Notes: generated by a model not told the origin, from the letters alone. Shown: positions 1 through 8,958, counted from the stretch's first letter. The stretch: 19,819 nt of DNA from Chitinophagaceae bacterium (GCA_947461645.1 CANHMN010000005.1:1-19819); one strand, 5' to 3'. A program made the numbers and translations.

Positions 1-124
1 AAAGCGGCCTTTTGCCTTTATAGTCTCTGTTGATTTCTTCGCCGAGTCTGGCTACCTGCTCATCAATCTGCTCAGCAGAAAAATAGGTATTGAATTTTTT
101 ATCGTGTACTTGAATAGAAGACAT
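1..124 (-). CDS. hpt: Hypoxanthine phosphoribosyltransferase, N-terminal fragment (runs off window)
   Basis: Only the first 41 codons are inside the window; the gene continues past base 1. The ATG is the complement of 122-124. The translation begins MSSIQVHDKKFNTYFSA and continues with a helix ending DYKGKRPL, which matches the start of Bacteroidota purine salvage phosphoribosyltransferases. In these the D-Y-x-G-K-x-P-L segment leads into the first core strand. The enzyme joins PRPP to hypoxanthine or guanine to make IMP or GMP in the cytoplasm. The catalytic PRPP loop lies outside the window, so the call rests on N-terminal resemblance only. The gene starts 8 bases after the stop of the upstream glucosaminidase gene, so the two are probably co-transcribed. 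Confidence 0.75.
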   Translation of the reverse strand, partial: MSSIQVHDKKFNTYFSAEQIDEQVARLGEEINRDYKGKRPL

Positions 125-132
125 AGTGGCTA

Positions 133-1284
133 TTATTTGGCAATGATTAATTGTTGTCCAACAGAAATACTCTCTGAATCCAAATCGTTCCAGGCTTTCA
201 ACTGTTCAACAGACACGTTGTATTTTTTGGCAATTCCGTATAAACCTTCTTTGGGTTTCACCTCATGAATTTTAGCTCCTTTGGTGCTTGAAACCTTGTT
301 TTCAACTGTTCCTACGCCTGGTTTTAATCGCACCAATTTTCCTGGTGAAAGGATATCATCCTCCTTGAAATCGTTGTAGGCTAGCAATGAAGAAAGTTGA
401 ATACCGTTGAGTTGCGAAATCTGATAAACGGATTCCGATTCAGTAGTAGTGTAAGAAGCCAACTTACCTTCCTTTCTCTTAGGTTCAAGGTAAATCCAAC
501 TGCCTTCATCCAACAAACCATCTGTTTTATTATCATTGTAGTTGAGCAAATCGGTTAATGCGATTTGGTGTTTGGTTGCCACCGAAAGTAATGATGTTCC
601 TTTCTCTGCGTAAACGACTTTCAATCCATTTAGTTTGGTTGCGCCGGGTAAAACTTTTTCTATTACGTTGCTTACTTTGTCAACGGTTTGCTTTACAATA
701 GTTGGTGTATTGTTTTCCTCAACAGAAGCGCCCTCATTAAAATAAGTCGGTATCTCATCAACAGCTTCTTTCGTGAGTTCATTTAGCTTGTACTCTTCAA
801 TTGTTTTGATAAGGATTTTAGGATAATTGGGATTGGTGGCGTAGCCTGCTTTTTTCAAACCATAGGCCCAGCCTTTGTAATCTGCTGGATCAAGCCTGAA
901 CAAAAATGAATAGTGGTCTCTGCCTCTAAGAAAATTACTATGGTCGCGATAACTGTCTTCCGGACTGTCGTATTTTCTAAAGCACTCTCCTGCGGCATCA
1001 TCATCATGAGAAACGGTCTGTCCGGTCCAAGTGTCTTTGCATTTTATTCCAAAGTGGTTGTTTGATTTTTTCACCAAAACACTGTTTCCGCTTTCTGTTT
1101 CCAAAATGCCTTGTGCAAGGGTAATGTCAGCAGGAACACCCATACGCTTCATTTCTGCAATGGCTATGCTTTTATAAGTATCAATGTATTGCTGTGGTGT
1201 TATCTTCTGCGCAAATACTTTAGTTAAGCCAACAAACCCAATTAGCAATAAAACTGCTTTTAACTTCATAAAATATTTTTTCAA
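133..1284 (-). CDS. Secreted glucosaminidase (GH73/FlgJ-type) with LysM repeats
   Basis: 383 residues. Residues 1-25 form a signal peptide: a lysine-rich start, a hydrophobic core, then VFA before Q26. Residues 28-168 are a mannosyl-glycoprotein endo-beta-N-acetylglucosaminidase domain, with the catalytic-glutamate region LETESG at 61-66 (E64 is the likely acid), NNHFGIK at 75-81 and AGYATNPNYP at 146-155. These features mark peptidoglycan glucosaminidases. The C-terminal half has LysM-type repeats at about 223-267, 278-322 and 340-382. The last is the most typical, with a G-L-Y-x-I-A-K-K-Y core and a G-Q-x-L-I end; the first two are degenerate. The likely role is cell-wall cleavage in the periplasm or at the surface during growth or division. 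It lies 34 bases after the O-methyltransferase gene and 8 bases before hpt, inside the minus-strand run. Confidence 0.9.
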   Translation of the reverse strand: MKKYFMKLKAVLLLIGFVGLTKVFAQKITPQQYIDTYKSIAIAEMKRMGVPADITLAQGILETESGNSVLVKKSNNHFGIKCKDTWTGQTVSHDDDAAGECFRKYDSPEDSYRDHSNFLRGRDHYSFLFRLDPADYKGWAYGLKKAGYATNPNYPKILIKTIEEYKLNELTKEAVDEIPTYFNEGASVEENNTPTIVKQTVDKVSNVIEKVLPGATKLNGLKVVYAEKGTSLLSVATKHQIALTDLLNYNDNKTDGLLDEGSWIYLEPKRKEGKLASYTTTESESVYQISQLNGIQLSSLLAYNDFKEDDILSPGKLVRLKPGVGTVENKVSSTKGAKIHEVKPKEGLYGIAKKYNVSVEQLKAWNDLDSESISVGQQLIIAK

Positions 1285-1318
1285 ATTGTTCTCAAAATAT
1301 TACTTCAAAGAATCCTTT

Positions 1319-1960
1319 TTATTTTTTTCTGATGATGCTCAAACCATCACGAACAGTGAGTAAAACCACCTCTACCCTTGGGTCTTTAGCAACATGTTTG
1401 TTAAATGCATCTACAGCTTCAGCATTTTTCCCCTTAACAGGATTTTCCAATACTTGTCCGTGAAAAAGCACATTGTCGGCCAATATCCATCCGCCTTTTT
1501 TCAACAAGGGCAAAGTTAATTCGTAATAGGCAATATAGTTCACCTTGTCGGCATCAATAAAAACCAAATCCCAATTTTCTCCTAAAATCGGTATGATATC
1601 CATAGCATTACCAACATGAACCTTTATCTGTTGAGCCAAACCGGCCTTTTCAATAAAACCGCTTGCTGTTCGGGCGTCATCTTCCCTTATTTCTACAGTA
1701 TGCAATTCGCCATTTTGTGCTAAACCCTTCGCCAGGCAAATCGCGCTGTAGCCGGTAAATGTTCCGATTTCCAAAACCTTTTTTGGAGCAATCATGCGAC
1801 TGATTGTTTCCAAAAACTTGCCTTGAATTTTTCCACTAATCATGTGGGCTTTGGGGTGATGTTGCAGGGTAAAATCTTCTACAGACTGAAGTAACTCATC
1901 AACGTTTGTTGAAAATTGTTCAGCATAATCATTGGCAGTCTTTAAAATAAAATCAGCCAT
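1319..1960 (-). CDS. Class I SAM-dependent O-methyltransferase (caffeoyl-CoA OMT-like, family 3)
   Basis: 213 residues, the usual length for bacterial family 3 O-methyltransferases. SAM-binding motif I is LEIGTFTGYS at 63-72, followed by the acidic residue E90 in the HTVE strand. The metal and substrate site is visible as FIDADK at 134-139 and ADN at 161-163, matching the divalent-cation-dependent caffeoyl-CoA O-methyltransferase group. The protein ends DGLSIIRKK, which is typical of the family. The natural substrate is unknown; bacterial members methylate catechol-type hydroxyls. The ATG (complement of 1958-1960) overlaps the end of the transporter gene by 8 bases, which suggests translational coupling. 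No signal peptide, so cytoplasmic. Confidence 0.9.
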   Translation of the reverse strand: MADFILKTANDYAEQFSTNVDELLQSVEDFTLQHHPKAHMISGKIQGKFLETISRMIAPKKVLEIGTFTGYSAICLAKGLAQNGELHTVEIREDDARTASGFIEKAGLAQQIKVHVGNAMDIIPILGENWDLVFIDADKVNYIAYYELTLPLLKKGGWILADNVLFHGQVLENPVKGKNAEAVDAFNKHVAKDPRVEVVLLTVRDGLSIIRKK

Positions 1961-3476
1961 TGTTTATTGATGACTTTGTTTTGGAATGAGAAATAAGAAA
2001 CAATCCCGCAAATGTTAAGATACCATTGATTAAGATAAGTTCGTTGCCAATTTTGTAGCCGTTAAATAAAGACGCAGAAAATTCATTTAATCCAAGGGAA
2101 ATTTGAAGTTTCTTTTCATACCATTCAGGCGAAGCAAGCATGTCGAGCAAAACGGTCAACAATGGTGATGCAATGCAAACCAACGCAACCCATTTGGAAC
2201 GAATGCCTTTTTGGGTAAGTATTCCAAAGGCAAATAACCCAAGCAATGGGCCATAGGTAAAACCGGCAAGTTTCAGGATTAAGTCAACAATCAATTTATC
2301 GTTGATGGCTTTGAAAACTAGCACCATGATAAAAAACAAAAAGGCGAAACTGAAATGAACCTTTAACCTTGTTTTCTTTTTGTTCGCTTCTGATGCTTCA
2401 TTTGCATTGATGTTCATGATGTCAATACAAAAACTGGATGTAAGTGAAGTGATGGCGCCATCCACACTAGGGAAGAGTGCAGAAATAAGAGCAATGATAA
2501 ACAACACACCAATTCCGGCTGCGAATGGGCTGCTTAAGGCAACTGTAGGAAAAAGATCATCGGGAGGCACATTGATTCCGATTCTATCCGCATAGATGTA
2601 GAGCACTCCTCCAAGAAAAAGAAAAAGTAAATTCACCAACATCAATACCGCTGTGAACGACATCATGTTCTTTTGAGAATCTTTCAGGTTTTTAACACTG
2701 ATGTTCTTTTGCATCATCTCCTGGTCAAGTCCTGTCATGGCAATGGCAATAAACATGCCGCCAACAATGTGTTTCAAGAAAAAAGAGCCTGCTTTAGGAT
2801 CAGTATTGAAAACACGCGTGTAACCTTTAGCCTGAATAAGCTCAAACGCACCTTGAAAGTCTGCACCAAGACTGTTGATAATGGCGATTAGACAAACCAC
2901 CAATCCCAAAAGCATACCGGTAGTTTGTAAGGTATCGGTGTAAATAATGGTTTTTACTCCTCCTTCAAAAGTATAGAGTAAGATCATCAGCAAAATGACA
3001 AATGTTGTGGCAACAAATGGCACGCCCATACTGTCGAGTATAAACAACTGAAGAATATTGATAACGAGGTACAATCTTGCTGTTGCACCTACCACTCTCG
3101 ATAAAATAAAAAAACTTGCACCAACCTTGTGTGCTTGCGTACCAAAACGTTGAGAGAGATAGGTGTAAATGCTGGTCAAATTAAGTCGGTAATAAAGTGG
3201 CAGCAATACAAAAGCGATAACCAAATAACCAAGCAGATAGCCTAAGACAACCTGGAAATAATAAAAATTTCCTGCCCCTACTCCTCCCGGAACACTAACA
3301 AAGGTTACGCCACTCAAGGAGGTGCCAATCATTCCGAAAGCCACCAGCATCCAATTGCTTTTTTTGTTCCCTATAAAAAAGGATTCATTGTTAGAACCCT
3401 TCGAAGTAAACCAAGCAACCCCGAGCAGCAACAAAAAATAGCCCACAACAAAGGAAAAAAGGATGACAGGAGACAT
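1953..3476 (-). CDS. Sodium:solute symporter (SSS family)
   Basis: 507 residues, strongly hydrophobic, with about 13 membrane helices spread along its length, as expected of the SSS family with its LeuT-like fold. The N-terminal region has the features of this family: an N-terminal helix, then NESFFIGNKKSNW, then GTSLSGVTFVSVPG around residues 51-64, which is the discontinuous sodium-site helix. A later helix carries the GLDQEMMQKN segment typical of the family. It should use the sodium gradient to import a small solute across the inner membrane; the substrate (sugar, amino acid, nucleoside or organic acid) cannot be read from the sequence. It lies downstream of the small outer-membrane protein gene after an 82-base gap and overlaps the O-methyltransferase start by 8 bases. 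Confidence 0.88.
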   Translation of the reverse strand: MSPVILFSFVVGYFLLLLGVAWFTSKGSNNESFFIGNKKSNWMLVAFGMIGTSLSGVTFVSVPGGVGAGNFYYFQVVLGYLLGYLVIAFVLLPLYYRLNLTSIYTYLSQRFGTQAHKVGASFFILSRVVGATARLYLVINILQLFILDSMGVPFVATTFVILLMILLYTFEGGVKTIIYTDTLQTTGMLLGLVVCLIAIINSLGADFQGAFELIQAKGYTRVFNTDPKAGSFFLKHIVGGMFIAIAMTGLDQEMMQKNISVKNLKDSQKNMMSFTAVLMLVNLLFLFLGGVLYIYADRIGINVPPDDLFPTVALSSPFAAGIGVLFIIALISALFPSVDGAITSLTSSFCIDIMNINANEASEANKKKTRLKVHFSFAFLFFIMVLVFKAINDKLIVDLILKLAGFTYGPLLGLFAFGILTQKGIRSKWVALVCIASPLLTVLLDMLASPEWYEKKLQISLGLNEFSASLFNGYKIGNELILINGILTFAGLFLISHSKTKSSINNG

Positions 3477-3558
3477 GAAAAAAGATTTAACGGGAATAGA
3501 TGGCTGAAATTAATTAAAAAATCAAAGCCGCAATACTTTGTTGTTGGAGAAAAGGAGG

Positions 3559-4170
3559 TTATTTTTTCTGAAAGAGAGCAATATGGTACCCTGCACGAAT
3601 AACGGGTACATTTCTTCTCAGGTTGTCTTTGTAAGGCGAATAAAAATCATCCCCCAAATCCCATAAAACGGAGAAGTAGTAATAAGACTTCTGGTAATTG
3701 AAATTCCTGCCATTGGATACACCTAAACCACCCAACCAGCAATTGGCACGAAAAGACTGTCTTTCATTTGCAAGCGAAGAACCTAAAGCAGGTATGTAGT
3801 GGTAGTTGATAATGTTCTTTTCATAGTGCAATTGTGCAAATAAGAACTTGACCGGAAAAAGTCTCACAAATGCTCCTGGTGTAAAAATAGTTTGCCTTAA
3901 CCTGTCATCTAAAACAATATTATCTCTTTGTGTAAAATAATTCACTCCAATGCTTGCTGCCACATCTAAAAACTTATTTAAACTGTAACCGAAATAAGGA
4001 CTTGCCCCCAATGAAGTGGAATTGTTTCCAAATCCTATATTCAATGTTCCGCCGGTGAAGAGATTTTCCTTTTTGAAAAACGGCTCTTTTTCTTCAATGG
4101 TCTCCTCTTGGGCAAAAGAAGTAAACGTAAACATCAGCAATAGTGCTATTGAAACTAATCTAACTTTCAT
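3559..4170 (-). CDS. Predicted outer-membrane beta-barrel protein
   Basis: 203 residues. Residues 1-20 are a clear signal peptide ending TSFAQ. The mature part has alternating polar and hydrophobic stretches with many aromatic residues, such as GGTLNIGFGNN, ASPYFGYSLN and YYYFSVLWDLG, and a late segment VIRAGYHIALFQKK. This is the look of a small beta-barrel porin-like protein of Bacteroidota, in which each strand ends in aromatics. No family-level function can be assigned. Its ATG directly abuts the TAA of the upstream dehydrogenase gene (TAA at 4171-4173, ATG at 4168-4170), so translation is probably coupled. What it forms in the membrane, a channel or a structural protein, is inference only. 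Confidence 0.7.
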   Translation of the reverse strand: MKVRLVSIALLLMFTFTSFAQEETIEEKEPFFKKENLFTGGTLNIGFGNNSTSLGASPYFGYSLNKFLDVAASIGVNYFTQRDNIVLDDRLRQTIFTPGAFVRLFPVKFLFAQLHYEKNIINYHYIPALGSSLANERQSFRANCWLGGLGVSNGRNFNYQKSYYYFSVLWDLGDDFYSPYKDNLRRNVPVIRAGYHIALFQKK

Positions 4171-5601
4171 TTAGAATATTTTTCCAGGGTTGAGAATATT
4201 ATTGGGGTCGAAACATTTTTTTATGCCTCTCATTATTTCAAGCGACGCGGGTTCGCAAACTATATCCATGTATTCTTTTTGAATAACTCCTATGCCATGT
4301 TCGCCACTGATGGTGCCTCCCAATTCATTTACCAAAGAAAACAGCGCCCTCAATGCCGGTATCACATCTTGGTTGTTCAAACTGTATTTACTTCCCGGCT
4401 TTTTAATGCGTACATGTAGGTTGCCATCACCCGCATGTCCGTAACAAACTACGTCAAAACCATATTCTTTTCCCAATTGCTTTACCCCTTTAATTAACTT
4501 GGGCAGTTCAGCTCTAGGAACAACGGTGTCTTCTTCTATGGAATAACCCTCTGCTTTTACGGCTTCTGCGGCTCTTCTTCTCAATTTCCATAATTCAGCT
4601 TTTTGCTGAGCGTCATCCGCAAAGAATACCTCTCCACAATCATACTCAGTGAGCAATGTTGCAATAGCTTCCATTTCTGCCATCAGCGTATCAAGATGAT
4701 TTCCATCTACTTCTATGATCAAATGAGCAGCCATGTCATCGGTTACAGGCACAACTGCGCTGTCAACATAACGACTTACAATTTTCAAGGCATCAATTTC
4801 AACAAGCTCGAGCGCACTTGGCGTAAAACCAGCTCTAAAAATAGCGCTTACTGCAGCACTGGCTTTTTCCAAATCATTGAATGGAACGAGCATCAAGAGA
4901 TCGTGCTTAGGATGAGGAATTAACTTCAAAACGATTTTGGTAACAATGCCAAGGGTACCTTCACTGCCCACCATTAATTGAGTAAGGTTATAGCCTGTGG
5001 AGTTTTTAAGTACGTTGGCTCCTGTCCAGATTATTTCACCATTGGGTAAAACAACTTGCAAATTCAACACATAATCTTTTACCACTCCATATTTAACCGC
5101 TTTGGGACCACCGCTATTTTCTGCGATATTGCCGCCGATAAAGCAACTTCCTTTACTGCTGGGATCAGGGGGATAAAAAAGTCCTTTTTCTTTTACAGCA
5201 TTTTGTAAAACTTCAGTGATTACGCCAGGTTCACAAACAACCTGAAGGTTTCTTTCATCTATATTGATGATGTTGTTCATTCTTTCCACCGACAATAAAA
5301 CACCTCCTAAAATAGGCAAAGCACCTCCACTCAATCCGGTACCACCTCCACGTGGGGTTATGGGTATTAAATGTTCATTACAAAGCTTCATGATAGAGCT
5401 GATTTCTTCCGGCGTCTTTGGCTTCACCACAACATCCGGAACAAAATGCAGGTTTTCCGTTTCATCATGTGCGTATTTATCTTTGTTTTCTTCATCCACA
5501 AATACAAAATCTGCGCCAACTATTTTGCGAAGCGCTTCGATGATGGCATGAATGGTTTGGGAATCAAAAACCGGCTTGAGCATGAAGATTTGTTTGAGCA
5601 A
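4171..5601 (-). CDS. FAD-binding oxidase, GlcD/D-lactate dehydrogenase type
   Basis: 476 residues. The PCMH-type FAD-binding domain spans about 54-233: PRGGGTGLSGGA at 83-94 (pyrophosphate-binding loop), GNIAENSGGP at 157-166, and VGSEGTLGIVT at 211-221. The C-terminal FAD-linked oxidase domain carries GHAGDGNLHV at 388-397 (predicted metal and substrate histidine), SGEHGIG at 432-438, and the usual end DPNNILNPGKIF. This matches glycolate oxidase subunit D and D-lactate or D-2-hydroxyacid dehydrogenases, which oxidise 2-hydroxyacids to 2-oxoacids and pass electrons to the quinone pool or a partner. No GlcE or GlcF partner gene is next to it, so a stand-alone dehydrogenase is likely. The first ATG gives MLKQIF; a second ATG six codons later (at 5583) is equally plausible. 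The gene starts 2 bases after the recG stop. Confidence 0.88.
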   Translation of the reverse strand: MLKQIFMLKPVFDSQTIHAIIEALRKIVGADFVFVDEENKDKYAHDETENLHFVPDVVVKPKTPEEISSIMKLCNEHLIPITPRGGGTGLSGGALPILGGVLLSVERMNNIINIDERNLQVVCEPGVITEVLQNAVKEKGLFYPPDPSSKGSCFIGGNIAENSGGPKAVKYGVVKDYVLNLQVVLPNGEIIWTGANVLKNSTGYNLTQLMVGSEGTLGIVTKIVLKLIPHPKHDLLMLVPFNDLEKASAAVSAIFRAGFTPSALELVEIDALKIVSRYVDSAVVPVTDDMAAHLIIEVDGNHLDTLMAEMEAIATLLTEYDCGEVFFADDAQQKAELWKLRRRAAEAVKAEGYSIEEDTVVPRAELPKLIKGVKQLGKEYGFDVVCYGHAGDGNLHVRIKKPGSKYSLNNQDVIPALRALFSLVNELGGTISGEHGIGVIQKEYMDIVCEPASLEIMRGIKKCFDPNNILNPGKIF

Positions 5602-5603
5602 AT

Positions 5604-7643
5604 TTATGCGATTTTACCCCAACCTCTTTTGCTTTTTTGAGAAGCCAGGAATTGAGCTACAGGCTTGTGTTCCGGCAGTTCCAGCTTAGCATCTGCCTCA
5701 AGAATCTTCAAAACTTCATCTCTTGATATTTCAAGCATGGCTTTGTCTTCTACGATATTGGCCAGTTTAAATGCCAATGCGCCGCTTTGTCTTGTGCCTT
5801 GAATATCACCGGGCCCTCTTATTTCGAGGTCTTTTTCTGCAATTAAGAAGCCATCGTTGGTTTGAACCATAATGTTCATTCGTTCGAAGGCATCTCTCGA
5901 CAACTGTGGTCCGGTTAGCAAAATACAATAGCTTTGATCGGCCCCGCGCCCAACTCTCCCTCTAAGCTGATGCAATTGAGAGAGCCCGAATTTTTCGGCA
6001 CTTTCAATAACCATGACCGATGCATTTGGTACGTTAACTCCCACTTCTATAACGGTAGTGCCTACAAGAATTTGGGTATCATTACCAGCAAACCTTTGCA
6101 TGTTAATGTCTTTTTGCTCTGAAGTTTGTTTGCCATGAACCATACTTATATGATATTGCGGTTCAGGAAAAAAGGATTTAACCTCCTCATAGCCTTTCAT
6201 GAGGTTTTCGTAGTCGAGCTTACTGCTTTCCTCTATCAATGGATATACAATGTATGCCTGACGGCCAAGGGCTAATTGCTCCTTGATAAAGCTCATTACC
6301 TGCGGCCTTGCACTTTCTTTGCGGTGAAAGGTGGTGATGGGTTTTCTGCCCGGAGGGAGCTCATCAATAACGCTGTAATCCAAGTCGCCATAGGCTGTGA
6401 GCGCAAGCGTTCTTGGGATTGGTGTTGCGGTCATTACCAGGATATGCGGGGGAATGGAATTTTTTTTCCAAAGTTTGGCACGTTGAGCAACCCCAAATTT
6501 ATGTTGTTCGTCTACTACTGCCAATCCGAGGTTTTTGAACACAACGTTATCTTCTATTACAGCATGCGTACCTATGAGTATTTGAACATCGCCATCTGCG
6601 CAAGCTGCCAGAATAGGTTTTCTTTGTTTTGGGGTACTTGAACCTGTCAACAATTCCACTTTAATAGGAATGGATTTAGTGAGTTCTTTGATGGAGAGGT
6701 AATGCTGCTGTGCAAGGATTTCGGTTGGCGCCATTAATACACTTTGAAATCCATTGTCGGCAGCCATGAGCATAGAAAGCAGTGCTACCATCGTTTTTCC
6801 GCTACCTACATCACCTTGAAGAAGTCTGTTCATTTGCTTTCCACCACCTAGATCCTTTCTAAATTCTTTTAACACTCGCTTCTGCGCTTCCGTTAGTTGA
6901 AAAGGGAGATGATGTTGATAAAAGTCATTGAAAAGCGAACCGATTTTTTCAAAATGCAGCCCTTTAAACTGTTGTTGCCTGTTTAATTTGATAAGTTGCA
7001 CTCCCAATTGTGCGAAAAAGAATTCCTCAAACTTCAATCTTCTTAATGCCTGTTGGTAAGCTTTTTCGTTTATAGGAAAATGAATGTTGCGATAGGCCTG
7101 AAACCTTCCAAAGAGTTTATATTTTTCAACCAGTGATTGTGGCAAATTCTCAGGAAGTTCATTTTCTGTTAACTTTTTAAACAGCTCCTGCGTGAGTTTC
7201 CCGATAGCTTTTCCATTCAGCCCTTTAGATTTCAATTTTTCTGTTGAAGGATAAATGGGCTCCAAAAAGGATTTTCCTGTTGCATTCTGCGCAGAATACA
7301 ACTCGATATCCGGATGCGCCATTTGTGGCTTTCCCATGAAAAAACCGAGTCTTCCGTAAACCAGGTATTGATGACCGATGGAAATTAATTTATCGGCCCA
7401 TGTAATGCCCTGAAACCAGACCAATTCAATGATTCCGGTTTGGTCTTTCATTTGCACCACCAATCTTTTGCTTCTTTTTTCGCCGATGATTTGCTTGTCT
7501 ATAATTTTTCCGGCAACCTGCGCAAAGTCGGAACTAGCGGAGAGTGATGAAATGCTGTCAATCTTCGTTTTATCGATGTGGCGAAGTGGATAGTACTCCA
7601 ATAAATCTCCAAAGGAAAAAATACTAACTTCCTTCCTCAACAA
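5604..7643 (-). CDS. recG: ATP-dependent DNA helicase RecG (start codon uncertain)
   Basis: 679 residues from a TTG start. The order is an OB-fold wedge domain in the N-terminal third, the SF2 helicase core with Walker A GDVGSGKT at 277-284, the Walker B box DEQH at 378-381, TATPIPRTLA at 405-414, and QLRGRVGRG in motif VI, then a short C-terminal domain. RecG reverses stalled replication forks and branch-migrates Holliday junctions. Homology continues upstream of this TTG: the in-frame codons 7644-7727 encode SPIEYLNGV followed by IIRGDLL, which matches the usual RecG N-terminus (PIEYLKGVGPxRxxLL). That stretch has no ATG, GTG or TTG before the in-frame stop at 7728-7730, so the true start may be an unusual codon. 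The gene follows the RNA helicase gene and is 2 bases from the dehydrogenase gene. Confidence 0.93.
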   Translation of the reverse strand: MLRKEVSIFSFGDLLEYYPLRHIDKTKIDSISSLSASSDFAQVAGKIIDKQIIGEKRSKRLVVQMKDQTGIIELVWFQGITWADKLISIGHQYLVYGRLGFFMGKPQMAHPDIELYSAQNATGKSFLEPIYPSTEKLKSKGLNGKAIGKLTQELFKKLTENELPENLPQSLVEKYKLFGRFQAYRNIHFPINEKAYQQALRRLKFEEFFFAQLGVQLIKLNRQQQFKGLHFEKIGSLFNDFYQHHLPFQLTEAQKRVLKEFRKDLGGGKQMNRLLQGDVGSGKTMVALLSMLMAADNGFQSVLMAPTEILAQQHYLSIKELTKSIPIKVELLTGSSTPKQRKPILAACADGDVQILIGTHAVIEDNVVFKNLGLAVVDEQHKFGVAQRAKLWKKNSIPPHILVMTATPIPRTLALTAYGDLDYSVIDELPPGRKPITTFHRKESARPQVMSFIKEQLALGRQAYIVYPLIEESSKLDYENLMKGYEEVKSFFPEPQYHISMVHGKQTSEQKDINMQRFAGNDTQILVGTTVIEVGVNVPNASVMVIESAEKFGLSQLHQLRGRVGRGADQSYCILLTGPQLSRDAFERMNIMVQTNDGFLIAEKDLEIRGPGDIQGTRQSGALAFKLANIVEDKAMLEISRDEVLKILEADAKLELPEHKPVAQFLASQKSKRGWGKIA

Positions 7644-7755
7644 ATCCCCACGGATAATGCTAACCCCATTTAGGTATTCTATTGGGCTGTGTAATATGTT
7701 TACAGCTGCTGAGATGGCTTGCGAATTTTAGGTATAAAACTACAACGAAGAATGC

Positions 7756-8958
7756 TTATTTTTTTCGGTAGAATGTTTTTTTACCTGATTTCTTTTTAAA
7801 AGCAGCAGGATCATAAACGGGAGTTTCTCCTAGCTCTTCGGGAACCAATCCTACAGGCACTTTTAGCTCCATCAATTTTTCAATGCCGGAGAATTTGTAT
7901 TGTTCCTGGGGAGTCACCAGCGTAAAGGCAGAACCCTCCGCTTTTGCTCGGGCAGTTCTGCCAATGCGATGCACGTAATCTTCTCCATCGTGCGGAACAT
8001 CAAAATTAATAACCAGCTCTATGCTGTCGATATCAATGCCTCGACTGAGAATATCTGTAGCAACGAGAATTCCAAGCTTCCCACTCCTAAACCTGCTCAA
8101 CACTTCTTCACGCTGATCCTGCTCTAGATCACTATGAATTTCATCGGCATTGAAGCGAAGTCTTTTAAGTTCACGTGTTAATTGTTTTACACTAAGTTTG
8201 CTGCTGCAGAAAATTAAAACGTCTGTTTGTTTTCCTTCTTTGAGCAAATGAGCAACAAGTGGTATTTTCTGGGTTTCGTATATAAAAAATACTTTTTGAA
8301 CGATTTGATCAGGAGGTTTGCTTATGGCTATATTTACTTCAATTGGATGATGAAGGATTTTTCTGGCCAGCTCTCGTATTTTAACTGGCATCGTAGCAGA
8401 AAACAAGAGATTTTGGCGATTTGGCGGAAGATGCTTGATTACAAACATGATGTCTTCGTAGAAGCCCATATCGAGCATTCTGTCGGCCTCATCTAAAATC
8501 AAATACTTTAATCCGTCGAGTTTTACGTAACCCATTTTGATGTGTGACAACATCTTACCCGGAGTGCATACAACAATATCAGCTCCTCCACTGAGCGCTT
8601 TTTTCTCCTGAACAAAGGCGTTTCCATCGCCACCACCATAAACCGCAATAGAGCTAACTCCTGCGAAATAGGAAAAGCCTTCCAAATGCTGTGCAATTTG
8701 AATAGCAAGTTCCCTCGTTGGAACCACAACAAGCGCAGAAATAGAATTGTTATTGGTAGGGTTTTTAAGAATATTGTGAATAAGCGGCAGCAGAAAGGCA
8801 GCCGTTTTGCCTGTACCTGTTTGTGCAGAAGCAATGATATCTTTTCCAGCTAAAATATGTGGAATGACTTGTTCCTGAACGGGTGTTGCTTCCTCATAAC
8901 CCGCAGCATCAATGCCCTCCATCAAACGATCATCAAATTTAAATTCTGTAAACCTCAA
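7756..8958 (-). CDS. DEAD-box ATP-dependent RNA helicase, RhlE-like
   Basis: 400 residues. It has a Q motif around 23-31 (ATPVQEQVI), Walker A AQTGTGKT at 45-52, PTRELA at 80-85, TPGK at 132-135, DEAD at 156-159, SAT at 187-189, and HRIGRTARA in the C-terminal RecA domain. A short basic tail ends the protein (KKKSGKKTFYRKK), as in RhlE-type helicases. The role is RNA unwinding in ribosome assembly or RNA decay in the cytoplasm. The start is TTG (complement of 8956-8958): no ATG occurs in frame before the upstream stop at 8989-8991, and the translated start RFTEFKFDDRLMEG aligns with the usual family N-terminus, so the TTG position is credible. It heads the minus-strand run and diverges from the cvfB-like gene. 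Confidence 0.92.
   Translation of the reverse strand: MRFTEFKFDDRLMEGIDAAGYEEATPVQEQVIPHILAGKDIIASAQTGTGKTAAFLLPLIHNILKNPTNNNSISALVVVPTRELAIQIAQHLEGFSYFAGVSSIAVYGGGDGNAFVQEKKALSGGADIVVCTPGKMLSHIKMGYVKLDGLKYLILDEADRMLDMGFYEDIMFVIKHLPPNRQNLLFSATMPVKIRELARKILHHPIEVNIAISKPPDQIVQKVFFIYETQKIPLVAHLLKEGKQTDVLIFCSSKLSVKQLTRELKRLRFNADEIHSDLEQDQREEVLSRFRSGKLGILVATDILSRGIDIDSIELVINFDVPHDGEDYVHRIGRTARAKAEGSAFTLVTPQEQYKFSGIEKLMELKVPVGLVPEELGETPVYDPAAFKKKSGKKTFYRKK

Noticed and set aside
2380..2891. Two plus-strand open frames of about 70 codons inside the symporter gene
   Set aside because: Both lie antisense within a strongly supported membrane transporter and have no family features.
8523..8834. Minus-strand frame of 103 codons within the RNA helicase
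   Set aside because: Same strand but another frame of a gene with all DEAD-box motifs in the main frame; it is a by-product.
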